Program-made: the position numbers and the translations under genes
Notes under the pieces: generated by a model
Told to the model about the DNA's origin: nothing
The model's input: the letters and a program-made list of their open reading frames with translations, nothing else
Databases searched by the model: none
NCBI RefSeq assembly: GCF_014697625.1
Contig: NZ_JACJSG010000005.1
Location: 1-64,000, forward strand
Reading direction: 5' to 3'
Origin: Anabaena azotica FACHB-119
GTDB lineage: Bacteria; Cyanobacteriota; Cyanobacteriia; Cyanobacteriales; Nostocaceae
DNA length: 64,000 bases
Part shown: piece by piece, positions 8,896 to 17,667 of the stretch
Layout of the letters: each line of letters opens with the position of its first letter
Numbering within the stretch: position 1 is the first letter of the stretch

Positions 8896-10257
8896 ATGAG
8901 TATCCTGTTCAGCCCGAAAATTAGACTCTTACTAGGTATTGCCACGTTATCATTTGTCGGTATAGCTAGTAGTAGTATCTATAATAATTACTCTCAAGCT
9001 AAACAGCTAGAGCAAAAACCCCAGGATGATAAAAATTTAAGTTTCCCTCAGCAAGTAACAGCTAATACATTCCAAACATCCACTTCTCAAGCTGCTACTT
9101 ATAACGCCCCCCTAAGTGCTAATCTTTGGCAAAAAACAGGAACTACTCAGCCTGAAATCTCTTCCCCAAATAGAAATCAGCATCAACCTAACTCAAATCC
9201 TCAATTAGCCACAACCTCTATCACCTATCCTATTATTGATGAGTGGAGAAAATATAAATTTAGTGTCAATGGTGATCAAATCTTAGCTCCATCACAGCTA
9301 CCAACTGCTAAAGTTAATGTCAATCAATCAGATTTATTAACTGTTCTTGTGAATACAAGGCAATACTTCCAAGAACACGCTTCAGACGACCCAGATATTT
9401 TACGTCCTGGCTTGCTGAGTACGCAAAAAGTCACCACAGCAGATATTCTCAAAACGCTGGATTTCATGATTACAGTCCTCAGAGAGGATATAGCCAAGAA
9501 TCGCATTACTCGATTACAAAATCCCAATTTTATCAACCAAAACTTTCGAGTTATTAAATGGACAGCGTATAACCCAGAAAATCAAGTCCAAAAGCAATTG
9601 AGAATCACTAAATATGCTGTATTTACACATCCAGGTGCTAAAAAGCGTACCGCAACTTTCAACACACCAATCTATAGTTTAAAAGACAACAATATTGCCG
9701 ATAAATTCTATACCAGATATACAAAACAAGATGTATTATCTGGTATCTATGAGCCTGGAGGTAAAGAATTTGGTAAAGTTGAACCTCTAGCTTATTTAAC
9801 CCGCAATGGTTTAGAAGAAGCTTTAATGCAAGGTACAATCCTGATAAATTTTACCGATGGTAGTAGAGCATTTTTTAATGTGGATAGAAATAATGGAATG
9901 TCTTATATCCGAGGCGTAAAGCCAACAGCACAAAAGCGTTATTGGTATTTTCGCCAAGTTGATGCAATTAAAGGCTATGGACATAAGATTGATGCCAAAA
10001 TATCTATTAAACCAGGGGTGACATTTGCTGGCGATGTTTTAAATATTGGTTTAGGTAGAATAGTTTTGTTAGAACATACACAAGGTGGGCGTAAGCAATT
10101 ACAAATGGGAGTAATTGCAGATACAGGCGGTGCATTTCTACCCAACTTATATCAACTTGATTTTTTATCAGGGATTTTTCCTAATCAAAACTCTTTTAGG
10201 CAATATATCAGGCAATTACCTGAGTATGCCACAGCATACTTTTTAGTGAAAAAGTAG
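8896..10257 (+). CDS. Secreted protein with MltA/3D-like C-terminal domain
   Basis: A 453-residue exported protein. Residues 9-28 (IRLLLGIATLSFVGIASSSI) form a signal peptide or membrane anchor, followed by a low-complexity Gln/Ser/Asn linker to about 105. The C-terminal third resembles the MltA double-psi barrel: INFTDGSRAFFNVDRNNG, then GVTFAGDVLNIG, then a 3D motif IADTGGAFLPNLYQLDFLSG with Asp409 and Asp422. MltA-type enzymes are lytic transglycosylases that cut peptidoglycan, so a wall-remodelling role is plausible. The resemblance is remote and the middle region is not recognised. It has its own upstream region and no operon partner. Confidence 0.6.
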   Translation: MSILFSPKIRLLLGIATLSFVGIASSSIYNNYSQAKQLEQKPQDDKNLSFPQQVTANTFQTSTSQAATYNAPLSANLWQKTGTTQPEISSPNRNQHQPNSNPQLATTSITYPIIDEWRKYKFSVNGDQILAPSQLPTAKVNVNQSDLLTVLVNTRQYFQEHASDDPDILRPGLLSTQKVTTADILKTLDFMITVLREDIAKNRITRLQNPNFINQNFRVIKWTAYNPENQVQKQLRITKYAVFTHPGAKKRTATFNTPIYSLKDNNIADKFYTRYTKQDVLSGIYEPGGKEFGKVEPLAYLTRNGLEEALMQGTILINFTDGSRAFFNVDRNNGMSYIRGVKPTAQKRYWYFRQVDAIKGYGHKIDAKISIKPGVTFAGDVLNIGLGRIVLLEHTQGGRKQLQMGVIADTGGAFLPNLYQLDFLSGIFPNQNSFRQYIRQLPEYATAYFLVKK

Positions 10258-10423
10258 TAGATTGGGTATTATTGACTCTGTGACTCTGTGGTTAATAAAT
10301 TATTTTTTACCACAGAGGCACGAAGAACACAGAGAGAGAAACAAAAATTTGATGCGAAAAATTAAAGTTTCTATATTAACAGTGAATAGTTAGAAATGAT
10401 TTATAAAGTAAACCTTAAATTGT

Positions 10424-10553
10424 AGTGGCGTGGCAAGCCTAAACTTGTGCATTAGCGAAAAATCTATCATCTTGTTCATCTGCGTTCATCTGCGTTCATC
10501 TGCGTTCAAATTTATCCAAACCTATTGCCACATTTTAGCCTTGCCAGTCCAGT
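10424..10553. mobile_element. MITE-like element, GTGGCAAGGCTAAA family, copy 1
   Basis: The left end AGTGGCGTGGCAAGCCTAAA and the right end complement ACTGGACTGGCAAGGCTAAA form imperfect terminal inverted repeats around a non-coding core with three GTTCATCTGC units. Other copies are 10658-10763 and 14753-14884. Confidence 0.6.
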
Positions 10554-10660
10554 AGGGTGCGTTAAAGCAGCGCTTAACGCACCTTATTTGCTGGTGCGTT
10601 ACGGCTAATTCCTAGTTTCGCCAATGCTCAAATCCTTACATAGCCGTAACACACCCTACT
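10551..10660. repeat. AGTAGGGTGCGTT palindromic element
   Basis: A 110-bp element with ends AGTAGGGTGCGTTA and (complement) AGTAGGGTGTGTTACGGCTA, sitting exactly between two copies of another miniature element and sharing three bases with each. This suggests nesting. Confidence 0.55.
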
Positions 10661-10763
10661 GGCGTGGCAAGACTAAACTTGTGCAATAAAATTACTCTTT
10701 TATCTCTGTGTCTCTGTGCCTCTGTGGTTAATTAATGCAACATTTTAGCCTTGCCAGTCCACT
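10658..10763. mobile_element. MITE-like element, GTGGCAAGGCTAAA family, copy 2
   Basis: It starts ACTGGCGTGGCAAGACTAAA and ends in the complement AGTGGACTGGCAAGGCTAAA. The 106-bp core contains TCTCTGTGTCTCTGTGCCTC. It could also be one element with copy 1, split by the 10551-10660 insertion. Confidence 0.6.
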
Positions 10764-10924
10764 ACTTAATATTTACTATATTAACAGTGAATAGTTAAGT
10801 AGGTAGACATGATTAAATATAAAATGAGTTGTTGTTCGTAGTCAGCGATTTATCGCTCTATTGCTGGGTTTGAAAGGACTAAAGTCCTTACTACAAACTT
10901 ATATTTAATTAGCCTCCTGCCATA

Positions 10925-11641
10925 TTACCTTTTATCGTCTCGCCACAAAGCAATACCACCCAATAAGCCAGTAATATTAGGAATGAGTTTGACATTTAAA
11001 GGTAGCTGAAAATTTACCTTGACTGCTTCACCACCACCGATATATAAATAATCATAATTGAATAGTCGTTGCAAAGATGCGATCGCCTTTTCTAAACGAC
11101 GGTTCCATCTCTTTTGACCAATTCTATCTAACGCCGCCCTTCCTAGTTGTTCTTCGTAAGTTTCCCGCTTGCGAAACTGATGATGTCCCATTTCCATATT
11201 CGGCACTAGTTTACCATCTACAAACAACGCCGAACCAAAACCCGTTCCCAAAGTAATCACCAACTCCACACCCTTACCTTTAATCGCACCAAAGCCTTGC
11301 ATATCAGCATCATTAATCACCCGTACAGGTTTATTTAAGCGTTGCGATAGTGCCGTTTCTAAATCAAACCCTATCCAATCTGAATGTAAGTTTACCGCCG
11401 TTTCCGTGACTCCACCACGCACTACGCCAGGAAAACCCACAGAAACTCGATGAAATTCACCTTGTGCAGCAGCTAGCACTATAATTGCATTGATGACAAC
11501 CTCTGGCGTTGCAGGTTGGGGTGTATCAACACGCGCCCTTTCTGTCACAGGATTTCCTGTAATATCCAAAACTAAGGCTTTGACACCACTACCACCAATA
11601 TCAACTGATAAAGTGCGAATTGAACCGTTATCTTCAACCAT
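10925..11641 (-). CDS. ROK-family kinase, polyphosphate-glucokinase-like
   Basis: A 238-residue ROK-family sugar kinase. The phosphate-1 loop DIGGSGVKALVLD (residues 14-26), the sugar-binding VINDADMQGFG and the phosphate-2 loop TLGTGFGSALFVDG are visible. The EMGHHQF...ETYEEQLG stretch and short length resemble PpgK, which phosphorylates glucose with polyphosphate or ATP. Phosphoryl donor preference cannot be read from the sequence. It is divergent from the PARG-like gene (192-base gap), so the two share a promoter region. The ATG at 11641 is followed by a Glu/Asp-rich first turn. Confidence 0.8.
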   Translation of the reverse strand: MVEDNGSIRTLSVDIGGSGVKALVLDITGNPVTERARVDTPQPATPEVVINAIIVLAAAQGEFHRVSVGFPGVVRGGVTETAVNLHSDWIGFDLETALSQRLNKPVRVINDADMQGFGAIKGKGVELVITLGTGFGSALFVDGKLVPNMEMGHHQFRKRETYEEQLGRAALDRIGQKRWNRRLEKAIASLQRLFNYDYLYIGGGEAVKVNFQLPLNVKLIPNITGLLGGIALWRDDKR

Positions 11642-11832
11642 TGAGAATTTACCTTTTAGGGACTGGGGAATAGAAATAAATAGTACAGACCAGTAAATAA
11701 TATATGAAGCTGCTTAGGAAAGGGTTTTTCAAAGAAAATTATCAGAGAAAACACATATACACTTGATATTCTTGTATTATATGTAATATATAGCAAAAAG
11801 CCATATTAGCCAGAAGCCCAAAAACGACACCC

Positions 11833-12669
11833 ATGAGACGAATTGCGATCGCCGAAAACACCCTAAAAATTCTTAACATGGGTAGCTACATTTGTGCTGA
11901 TGGCAATCAAGTATATATCAGCCACGAATTAGAACAATGTTTGTATTCAACAAAGTGCTACAGCCCTGAAAATTTGGCAAAGATTGAAACTGAGGTGCAA
12001 AATAGCCTTCCACGTTTTTCAGAAACTGAATTTGCTCTCAGGAATGAGACAACCTTAATGGGAGCCGAACGCACAGCCAAGAGCGGGAAATTTCAACAAG
12101 TTGGTGTTTTGAATTTTGCTTCTGCGAAAAACCCAGGAGGGGGATTTCTCAAAGGAGCGCAGGCTCAGGAAGAAAGTTTAGCCAGAAGTTCAGCACTTTA
12201 CAAAAGCCAGTTGAAATGTCCTGAGTATTATGATTTTCATCGCCATGAGCGATCGCTTTTGTACTCAGATTGGATGATTTATTCTCCGAGTTGTCCAGTC
12301 TTCAAAAACGATGATGGTGAATTATTAGCACAGCCCTATGTTGTAGATTTTATCACCAGTCCAGCACCAAATGCTGGCATGATTCAGAAAAATCAACCGC
12401 ACCTCAGCGCCAAAATACCTGAAGTGCTTATAAGCCGGACATCAAAACTTTTGAGTTTAGCCGCAAACCAGGGCTGCGATGCTTTAATTTTAGGCGCTTG
12501 GGGATGTGGAGTCTTTAAAAATGACCCAGCGATAGTTGCCCAAATCTTTGCAGATTTCTTATTACCAGGTGGTCAGTTTTGGGGCAGATTTAAAAGTGTA
12601 ATTTTTTCTGTACTTGATAACAGCAAACAACAAACTATTTTTACAGAGTTCGACAATAGATTCTCTTGA
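11833..12669 (+). CDS. PARG-type macrodomain protein (TIGR02452 family)
   Basis: A 278-residue protein of the bacterial TIGR02452/DUF2263 group, related to poly(ADP-ribose) glycohydrolases. The signature is intact: NFASAKNPGGGFLKG (94-108) with the GGG at 102-104, then AQEESLAR with the catalytic pair Glu113-Glu114. A second conserved segment, ALILGAWGCGVFKNDP, is near 220-235. Expected activity is removal of ADP-ribose from proteins or nucleic acids, but substrates of bacterial members are largely unknown. The gene stands alone, divergent from the ROK kinase. Related proteins occur in NAD/ADP-ribose conflict settings, but nothing of that kind is adjacent here. Confidence 0.82.
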   Translation: MRRIAIAENTLKILNMGSYICADGNQVYISHELEQCLYSTKCYSPENLAKIETEVQNSLPRFSETEFALRNETTLMGAERTAKSGKFQQVGVLNFASAKNPGGGFLKGAQAQEESLARSSALYKSQLKCPEYYDFHRHERSLLYSDWMIYSPSCPVFKNDDGELLAQPYVVDFITSPAPNAGMIQKNQPHLSAKIPEVLISRTSKLLSLAANQGCDALILGAWGCGVFKNDPAIVAQIFADFLLPGGQFWGRFKSVIFSVLDNSKQQTIFTEFDNRFS

Positions 12670-12744
12670 GAAACTGCTGGAATTTTCAATAAACATTATT
12701 TTACCAACTCTTTTAACTAGACCGGAATAAATAAATCAAGGTTT

Positions 12745-12790
12745 GTAGTCAGGACTTTAGTCCTTTTTTGCGGACTAAAGTCCTGACTAC
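12745..12790. repeat. 19-bp-stem palindrome GTAGTCAGGACTTTAGTCC
   Basis: A perfect inverted repeat, GTAGTCAGGACTTTAGTCC then TTTTTTGC then the exact complement. It could terminate transcription from the PARG-like gene. Degenerate relatives appear near 10838-10901 and 54871-54920, so it is a dispersed repeat rather than a dedicated terminator. Confidence 0.65.
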
Positions 12791-12804
12791 GAACTCAATT
12801 TTCT

Positions 12805-12927
12805 AGGACTTACGCAAGTGTCATAATCAAATTAACTCTAGAGTGCGTCAGCCCCAATATGTCGTACACATTCTGTGGATTTTCCACATCTGACGCACCC
12901 TACTTTTGTGCCAGTTGCGTAAGTCCT
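12805..12927. mobile_element. MITE-like element, AGGACTTACGCAA family, copy 1
   Basis: The terminal inverted repeats AGGACTTACGCAAGTGTCA and AGGACTTACGCAACTGGCA (complement of the right end) bound a 123-bp core with GGTGCGTCAG-type inner repeats. Copies: 22223-22346, 23788-23909 and 38452-38576, plus a core without ends at 21155-21238. Confidence 0.75.
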
Positions 12928-12987
12928 GTTGAAATAAAATTCATATAGTATTGTAATCATACCCAGTCCCCAATACCCAATCCCCAA

Positions 12988-13788
12988 ATGCACAATTTCA
13001 TTCCCCCAGAACGATTTTTTCCCTACCTCACCTGGAGAGAAATTGAGGAAATGCCAAATAAGGAGAATGTCGTTATCATCCAGCCAGTAGGCGCAATTGA
13101 ACAACATGGCCCCCATTTACCATTAATTGTTGATGCGGCTATTGGTGTGGGGGTGTTGGGGAAAGCTTTATCGAAGTTGGATACTAACATTCCCGCTTAC
13201 GCCTTACCCACTCTTTATTATGGTAAATCTAATGAACACTGGCATTTTCCAGGGACGATTACCTTAAGTACGGAAACGCTGACAGCAATAATAATGGAAG
13301 TGGGAGAAAGCATTTACCGTGCAGGGTTTAGAAAGTTAGTGTTAATGAACTCCCACGGGGGACAACCCCAAGTCATGCAAATGGCGGCGCGAGATTTGCA
13401 CGTAAAATATGCTGACTTTGCAGTGTTTCCCTTATTTACTTGGCGTGTACCCCATATAACTAAAGAATTGTTAACACCAAAGGAAGCTACACAGGGAATG
13501 CACGCTGGAGATGCGGAAACTAGTATCATGCTGGCGATTTTGCCAGATCAGGTAAAACTAGACAAAGCTGTGGCAGAATATCCTCCAGAGCAACCCACAG
13601 GTAGTCTTTTAAGTTGGGAAGGTAAATTACCCGTGGCTTGGGTAACAAAAGATATTAGTAAGAGTGGTGTAATTGGTGATGCAACGACTGCAACTAAAGA
13701 AAAAGGCGATCGCATTTTAGAATCTGTCTCTGATGGTTGGGTAGAAGTCATCAAGGAAATCTACGCCTTTCGTCAGCCAGGGGAGTAG
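12988..13788 (+). CDS. Creatininase-family amidohydrolase
   Basis: A 266-residue creatininase-superfamily protein. Metal-ligand motifs are visible: GAIEQHGPHLPLIVDAAIG (residues 34-52), MNSHGGQPQVM (~118-128) and MHAGDAETSIML (~171-182). Members hydrolyse creatinine or small amides, or take part in cofactor pathways (MftE-like, and ArfB-type formamide hydrolases in riboflavin-like synthesis). No mycofactocin or F420 gene is adjacent, so the substrate is unknown. The N-terminus (FFPYLTWREIEEMP) is typical of cyanobacterial members. The stop codon leads straight into a GGGGACT repeat tract. Confidence 0.83.
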   Translation: MHNFIPPERFFPYLTWREIEEMPNKENVVIIQPVGAIEQHGPHLPLIVDAAIGVGVLGKALSKLDTNIPAYALPTLYYGKSNEHWHFPGTITLSTETLTAIIMEVGESIYRAGFRKLVLMNSHGGQPQVMQMAARDLHVKYADFAVFPLFTWRVPHITKELLTPKEATQGMHAGDAETSIMLAILPDQVKLDKAVAEYPPEQPTGSLLSWEGKLPVAWVTKDISKSGVIGDATTATKEKGDRILESVSDGWVEVIKEIYAFRQPGE

Positions 13789-13995
13789 GGACTGGGGACT
13801 GGGGGGAGATGAGGGAGTGGGGGGAGATGAGGGAGATGGGGAGTGGGGGGAGATGAGGGAGATGAGGGAGATGGGGGAGTGAAAATAAGTTTGAACTGTT
13901 GACTAAGGACTATTGACTATTGACTATTGACTATTGACTATTGACTATTGACTATTGACTATTGACTATTGACTATTGACTAATGACTAAAGACT
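13789..13995. repeat. Purine-rich and TATTGAC heptad arrays
   Basis: GGGGAGATGAG-type units (13791-13881) are followed by about ten TATTGAC units (about 13905-13985). The remaining sequence to the next ATG (13996-14135) has two TAGTTGACAACTGACAA-like fragments and probably a promoter. No gene is seen. Confidence 0.9.
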
Positions 13996-14135
13996 AAATT
14001 TGCTATTGTAGAGTTGTGCAGTAGCTATAATCTAGTCAAACTGTATCATAGTTGACAACTGACAACCGACTAAACTGTTTCACAGTTGACGGGCGACAAA
14101 TTGCTAACACACATTAATATTAAGAGATAGCGGTT

Positions 14136-14639
14136 ATGACGGCATTTGAACCTAATAGTCTCAGTTCTTATAGCCAAGAAGATGTACAGCGCATTTTACA
14201 ACTGGCGATCGCCCGACAAGCTGACGAACAAGATAAAGAGTTTAGTTATGAGCAATTGTTAGAAATTGCTACTGAGTTGCAAATATCACCAGATAATCTG
14301 AAGTTAGCAGAAATAGATTGGCGATCGCAACACAATGAATTGCGGCAACGGCAAGCCTTTAATGCCTACCGCATGACAAAATTTAAAAAGCGCGTTGGTA
14401 ATTATGCCATTGTAAACGGCTTCCTACTATTGATAGATTTTGTCGGTGGTGGCACTGTAACTTGGTCTTTATACTTTCTGCTATTCTGCGGTTTAGTACT
14501 AGGGCTGGATGTGTGGAATACATTCCCAACTAAAGGCGAAGATTATGAAAAAGCCTTTCAAAGATGGAATCGCAAACATCAAATTAAACAAACTATCAAT
14601 TCTTTCGTAAGTAAGTGGTTTAAAGCCATACAAATTTAA
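14136..14639 (+). CDS. 2TM domain-containing protein
   Basis: A 167-residue protein with a helical N-terminal region (1-80: YSQEDVQRILQLAIARQAD..., then LLEIATELQISPDNLKLAE) and a C-terminal pair of membrane helices, about 90-108 (YAIVNGFLLLIDFVGGGTV) and 112-130 (SLYFLLFCGLVLGLDVWN). A basic tail follows. This matches the cyanobacterial '2TM domain' arrangement, sometimes attached to kinases or regulators. No function is known. The ATG is preceded by AAGAGATAGCGG, with weak Shine-Dalgarno character. Confidence 0.7.
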   Translation: MTAFEPNSLSSYSQEDVQRILQLAIARQADEQDKEFSYEQLLEIATELQISPDNLKLAEIDWRSQHNELRQRQAFNAYRMTKFKKRVGNYAIVNGFLLLIDFVGGGTVTWSLYFLLFCGLVLGLDVWNTFPTKGEDYEKAFQRWNRKHQIKQTINSFVSKWFKAIQI

Positions 14640-14726
14640 CTAAAAGCTAGGTCAATCATATTTTGCACCAAGGCGTTTATCGGCGGTTAATTATTTATGA
14701 CTTTGAACTTTTGCCAGAGGACTAAT

Positions 14727-14754
14727 GTAGAGACGTTGCCTGCAACGTCTCTAC
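14727..14754. repeat. GTAGAGACGTTGC palindrome
   Basis: A 13-bp-arm palindrome (GTAGAGACGTTGC/GCAACGTCTCTAC) abutting the next miniature element. Similar palindromes are at 30382-30409 and 35420-35443. Confidence 0.7.
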
Positions 14755-14884
14755 TGGCGTGGCAAGGCTAAAATGTGGCATTATTTTTTTCTTGTGGGAT
14801 GGGCATCTTGCCCGTCCGGTGCGGGCAGGATGCCCACACCACAAGAGTTATATTTATGCAATATTTTAGCATTGCCATTCCAGT
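14753..14884. mobile_element. MITE-like element, GTGGCAAGGCTAAA family, copy 3
   Basis: Ends are ACTGGCGTGGCAAGGCTAAA and, as complement, ACTGGAATGGCAATGCTAAA; length 132 bp. The core carries its own hairpin (GTGGGATGGGCATC...GATGCCCACACCAC). It is followed directly by a GTAGGGTGGGCATTGCCCAC palindrome fragment. The rest of 14640-14953 shows no gene. Confidence 0.65.
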
Positions 14885-14953
14885 AGGGTGGGCATTGCCC
14901 ACCATTGACTTCCACAAGGGAAGTGCAAGAGCTAATCACGTTTCCAACATCCT

Positions 14954-16849
14954 CTAAGGTTTGCGGATATATCCCCATTTACCACCTGTAAAATCTACTT
15001 TTCCCTGTTGGGTATCTTGTTTAACTTCTCCCCCAACATTAACTAATGCTACCCCTTCAACAAAAGGTTGAGCAAAATCGAAATTTGTGGGAATAATAAA
15101 CTGAGCAAACTGATTAATATATCCCCATTTATTGCCTAATTTAGCAGGAGCTAAACCTTCAGAAAAATTGCCAGCATCATCAAACATCGGTTCTATGATA
15201 AACTTCCCAGTCTGATCTATATAACCGAATTTATTGCCAAGTTTAACAAATGCTAAACCTTCAGAAAAATTGCCAGCATCATCAAACATCAACTGAATAT
15301 TAATTTTTCCTTCCCTATCAATATATCCCCATTTATTAGCCACCTTGACGGCTGCTAAATTCTCCGCGAATAATTTTGTAGCTTCAAATTGAGGTGAAAT
15401 TGGCATGATGCCTTGCGGATTAATATATCCCCATTTACCAGCTATATTCACAGATGCCATCCCGGAAGAGAAAGATGTCGCATCATCAAATTCCCACGAT
15501 GATATAAACTTACCACTTTTATCGATATAGCGATATTTATTTTTAAATTTTACCAGAGCTATTCCTTCAGAAAAAGGTTCAGCACTGTCAAATTCCATCC
15601 GGTCTGTAATCAGTTTACCTGTGTTATCGATATAACTCCATTTATAACCCATTTTCACGGCTGCCATCCCTTGATAAAATGGACTAGCCCAATCATATTT
15701 AACCTTGAGTTTAATTTCCTGTGATGTATTTATGTAAGTATAATCTCCATTTACTCGCCGATGAGTAAAAGTATTCTTTTTAATGTCTTTCTGGTCAAAT
15801 TTCCCGGCAGATTGAGAGTAAACGCTAGATTTGAGAACATTAGCTAAGGCATTATTATTGTCTCGTAAACCTTCATAGAAAAAGAGAATTTCCCCTTGCA
15901 GACCAACAGAACGATTATATTTTAATGCCTGAATTAAATGTTCTGGACTAATTGTATATGTACCAGATTTCAACAGAACGCCTGGAATGAGTTGAGGTAA
16001 TTGTTCTTTGCTAAATTGTTGACTCAAAAGCCTGTCTATATCCCTCTGATAAAAATTAAATTCTCGTTGATATAACTGGGGATGAATTAAATCTACTAAT
16101 CCCAAATCAATCCAAGTTTGCGAATCTTGTAGGTAGTTTTGATAAGACCAAGGATAGGGGCTGGGGGACATGGAAATAATTAAGTCAGGATTGATGCTAA
16201 TTATTTCCCGATAAAACCGGTTGAGAAAATCTGAAAGAATGTCAGCCCGCCATTGTAACCATAGTGGATCTTGAAAATTTTCTGGTGGTTTTTGATTAAA
16301 TTTTTGAGAATAGCGGGCGATAGTTTTTTGATCATAACCCCCTTCACTGGGTAAAGCCGGAAAGCGATCGTCACCTTGAATACCAGCTATTTCATAGTTT
16401 TTCACAACTTCCACAAACAGACTTAATAAAAAGTCTTGCACTTCGCTATCTAAAGCATTTAACCAATCAAAACCATTTTTATTTAATAAATTACCAGCCG
16501 CATCCCGCGCCGCCCATTCTGGTTTTTTCTCAATAATTGCGCCACCTTTTCTTTGAAAAGAACTAGCAAAGCCATATTCAAACCAAGGGATAACCGCTAA
16601 ATTGACTCGTTTGGCTTCGCTAATTATTTCAGCTAAAGGATCTCTACCTTGAAATCGCGGATTTATGGCTACTCCAAAATTATTCTGCATCACTCGACTC
16701 GGATAAGTAGTCAAGCCGTTATTCCAGACAACAGGAAACACAACATTGAACCCAGTTTCGGCGAGAAAGTTCATCGCCTCAGCAATGTTTCGTCTAGAGT
16801 TAAACACTTGGCTAGCTGTGGTAGTCAGCCAAATACCGCGAATTTCCAT
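14954..16849 (-). CDS. GHL10-type glycosyl-hydrolase-like protein with WG repeats
   Basis: A 631-residue two-part protein. Residues 1-330 are a GHL10 (DUF187-like) TIM barrel: MEIRGIWLTTTASQVFNS, PVVWNNGLTTYPS, VIPWFEYGF, GIQGDDRF and ISMSPSPYPW are family landmarks. Members are predicted glycosidases acting on surface polysaccharide or peptidoglycan. Residues ~385-631 hold about seven WG repeats (KWGYID.TGK..I and EGLA.VK patterns), probably binding modules. No signal peptide is visible at this ATG. The start is three bases after the stop of the SLH+WG gene, so the genes are surely co-transcribed, and possibly two halves of one ancestral gene. Confidence 0.82.
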   Translation of the reverse strand: MEIRGIWLTTTASQVFNSRRNIAEAMNFLAETGFNVVFPVVWNNGLTTYPSRVMQNNFGVAINPRFQGRDPLAEIISEAKRVNLAVIPWFEYGFASSFQRKGGAIIEKKPEWAARDAAGNLLNKNGFDWLNALDSEVQDFLLSLFVEVVKNYEIAGIQGDDRFPALPSEGGYDQKTIARYSQKFNQKPPENFQDPLWLQWRADILSDFLNRFYREIISINPDLIISMSPSPYPWSYQNYLQDSQTWIDLGLVDLIHPQLYQREFNFYQRDIDRLLSQQFSKEQLPQLIPGVLLKSGTYTISPEHLIQALKYNRSVGLQGEILFFYEGLRDNNNALANVLKSSVYSQSAGKFDQKDIKKNTFTHRRVNGDYTYINTSQEIKLKVKYDWASPFYQGMAAVKMGYKWSYIDNTGKLITDRMEFDSAEPFSEGIALVKFKNKYRYIDKSGKFISSWEFDDATSFSSGMASVNIAGKWGYINPQGIMPISPQFEATKLFAENLAAVKVANKWGYIDREGKINIQLMFDDAGNFSEGLAFVKLGNKFGYIDQTGKFIIEPMFDDAGNFSEGLAPAKLGNKWGYINQFAQFIIPTNFDFAQPFVEGVALVNVGGEVKQDTQQGKVDFTGGKWGYIRKP

Positions 16850-16852
16850 AAT

Positions 16853-17641
16853 TTAAATTGAGGGTGACTGTTGCATATTTTGTTTGACTAAAGCTAATCC
16901 CTCTGCAAAAGGATATGCTTCATTTAACTGTGGTGATATGACAAATTTTCCGGTTTTATCGATATAACCCCATTGGTTATCTTTTTTTACCCTTGCCAAT
17001 CCTTCAGAAAAATAATCAACTGCTTCAAATTGTGGCGAAATCTGGAATAATTCCATACCGGAAATATACTGAATTGGTACAGTAGGAATTTTGAGAATGC
17101 GACAAATAAAGGCTGCAACCTCACCTCTAGTAACGTTTTGATTGGGTTGCAAGCGTTTAATATTTGGATAATTAACGACAATTTCCTTTTCGGTGGCGGC
17201 TGCGATCGCCTTCACTGCATAATTAGGTATCTGTTGCCAATCATCATAATATTTTTTGATAGTATTCATTGGCTCGATTGTTGGCTGATAATTCAAACCA
17301 GAGGCTAAAGCTGTTAAAGTTTGCACACGCGAGATTGGTTCATTTGGTTGAAATAAACCATTGGGATATCCAGATAGAAACTTTGTTTGATATGCTGCTG
17401 CTATTGCCTTAGCCGCCCAATGATTAACCGGAACATCTTTAAAGCTAATTGCTGGACGGGCTAATGGTTGTTGTCCAAAAGCTGTGTAAATAATTGCCGC
17501 AAATTCAGCACGAGTAACCGATGCAGCAGGGCGAAAAGTGCCGTCAGGATAACCTCTTAAGATTTTTTGCCCAGCCGCAGCAATGATAGATGTTTTTGCC
17601 CAATGATTTTGGATATCTGCAAAATTGGCATTGCTAAACAT
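16853..17641 (-). CDS. SLH-domain protein with a WG repeat tail
   Basis: A 262-residue protein made of three S-layer-homology repeats: 6-54 (FADIQNHWAK...YPDGTFRPAASVTRAEF), 67-115 and 125-180 (the third is the variant IPNYAV...YPNIKRLQPNQNVTRGEV type). About 1.5 WG repeats follow (FSEGLARVKKDNQWGYIDKTG) and then an abrupt end, NMQQSPSI. SLH modules usually attach proteins to the cell wall, but no signal peptide precedes them. The gene directly precedes the GHL10+WG gene (3-base gap). The truncated WG array suggests fission of a larger SLH-WG-GHL10-WG protein, or deletion at the junction. Confidence 0.8.
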   Translation of the reverse strand: MFSNANFADIQNHWAKTSIIAAAGQKILRGYPDGTFRPAASVTRAEFAAIIYTAFGQQPLARPAISFKDVPVNHWAAKAIAAAYQTKFLSGYPNGLFQPNEPISRVQTLTALASGLNYQPTIEPMNTIKKYYDDWQQIPNYAVKAIAAATEKEIVVNYPNIKRLQPNQNVTRGEVAAFICRILKIPTVPIQYISGMELFQISPQFEAVDYFSEGLARVKKDNQWGYIDKTGKFVISPQLNEAYPFAEGLALVKQNMQQSPSI

Positions 17642-17667
17642 AGATGTCCTAAATTTTATCAGTTAGA

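Larger units (their letters stand above)
10258..10924. other. Intergenic cluster of nested miniature elements
   Basis: No gene is seen. After a short TCTGTGGTTAATAAATTA...TACCACAGAG inverted repeat (about 10280-10318) come three abutting elements: 10424-10553 and 10658-10763, both with the ACTGGCGTGGCAAG type of ends, and between them 10551-10660, a palindromic AGTAGGGTGCGTT...AACACACCCTACT element. A GTAGTCAG...GGACTAAAGTCC hairpin-like repeat follows (about 10838-10901). Confidence 0.65.
12670..12987. other. Intergenic: long palindrome plus miniature element
   Basis: It holds a 19-bp-stem palindrome (12745-12790) and a 123-bp AGGACTTACGCAA element (12805-12927). The final 60 bases before the next ATG are CCCAATCC-type repeats. 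No gene is seen. Confidence 0.7.
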
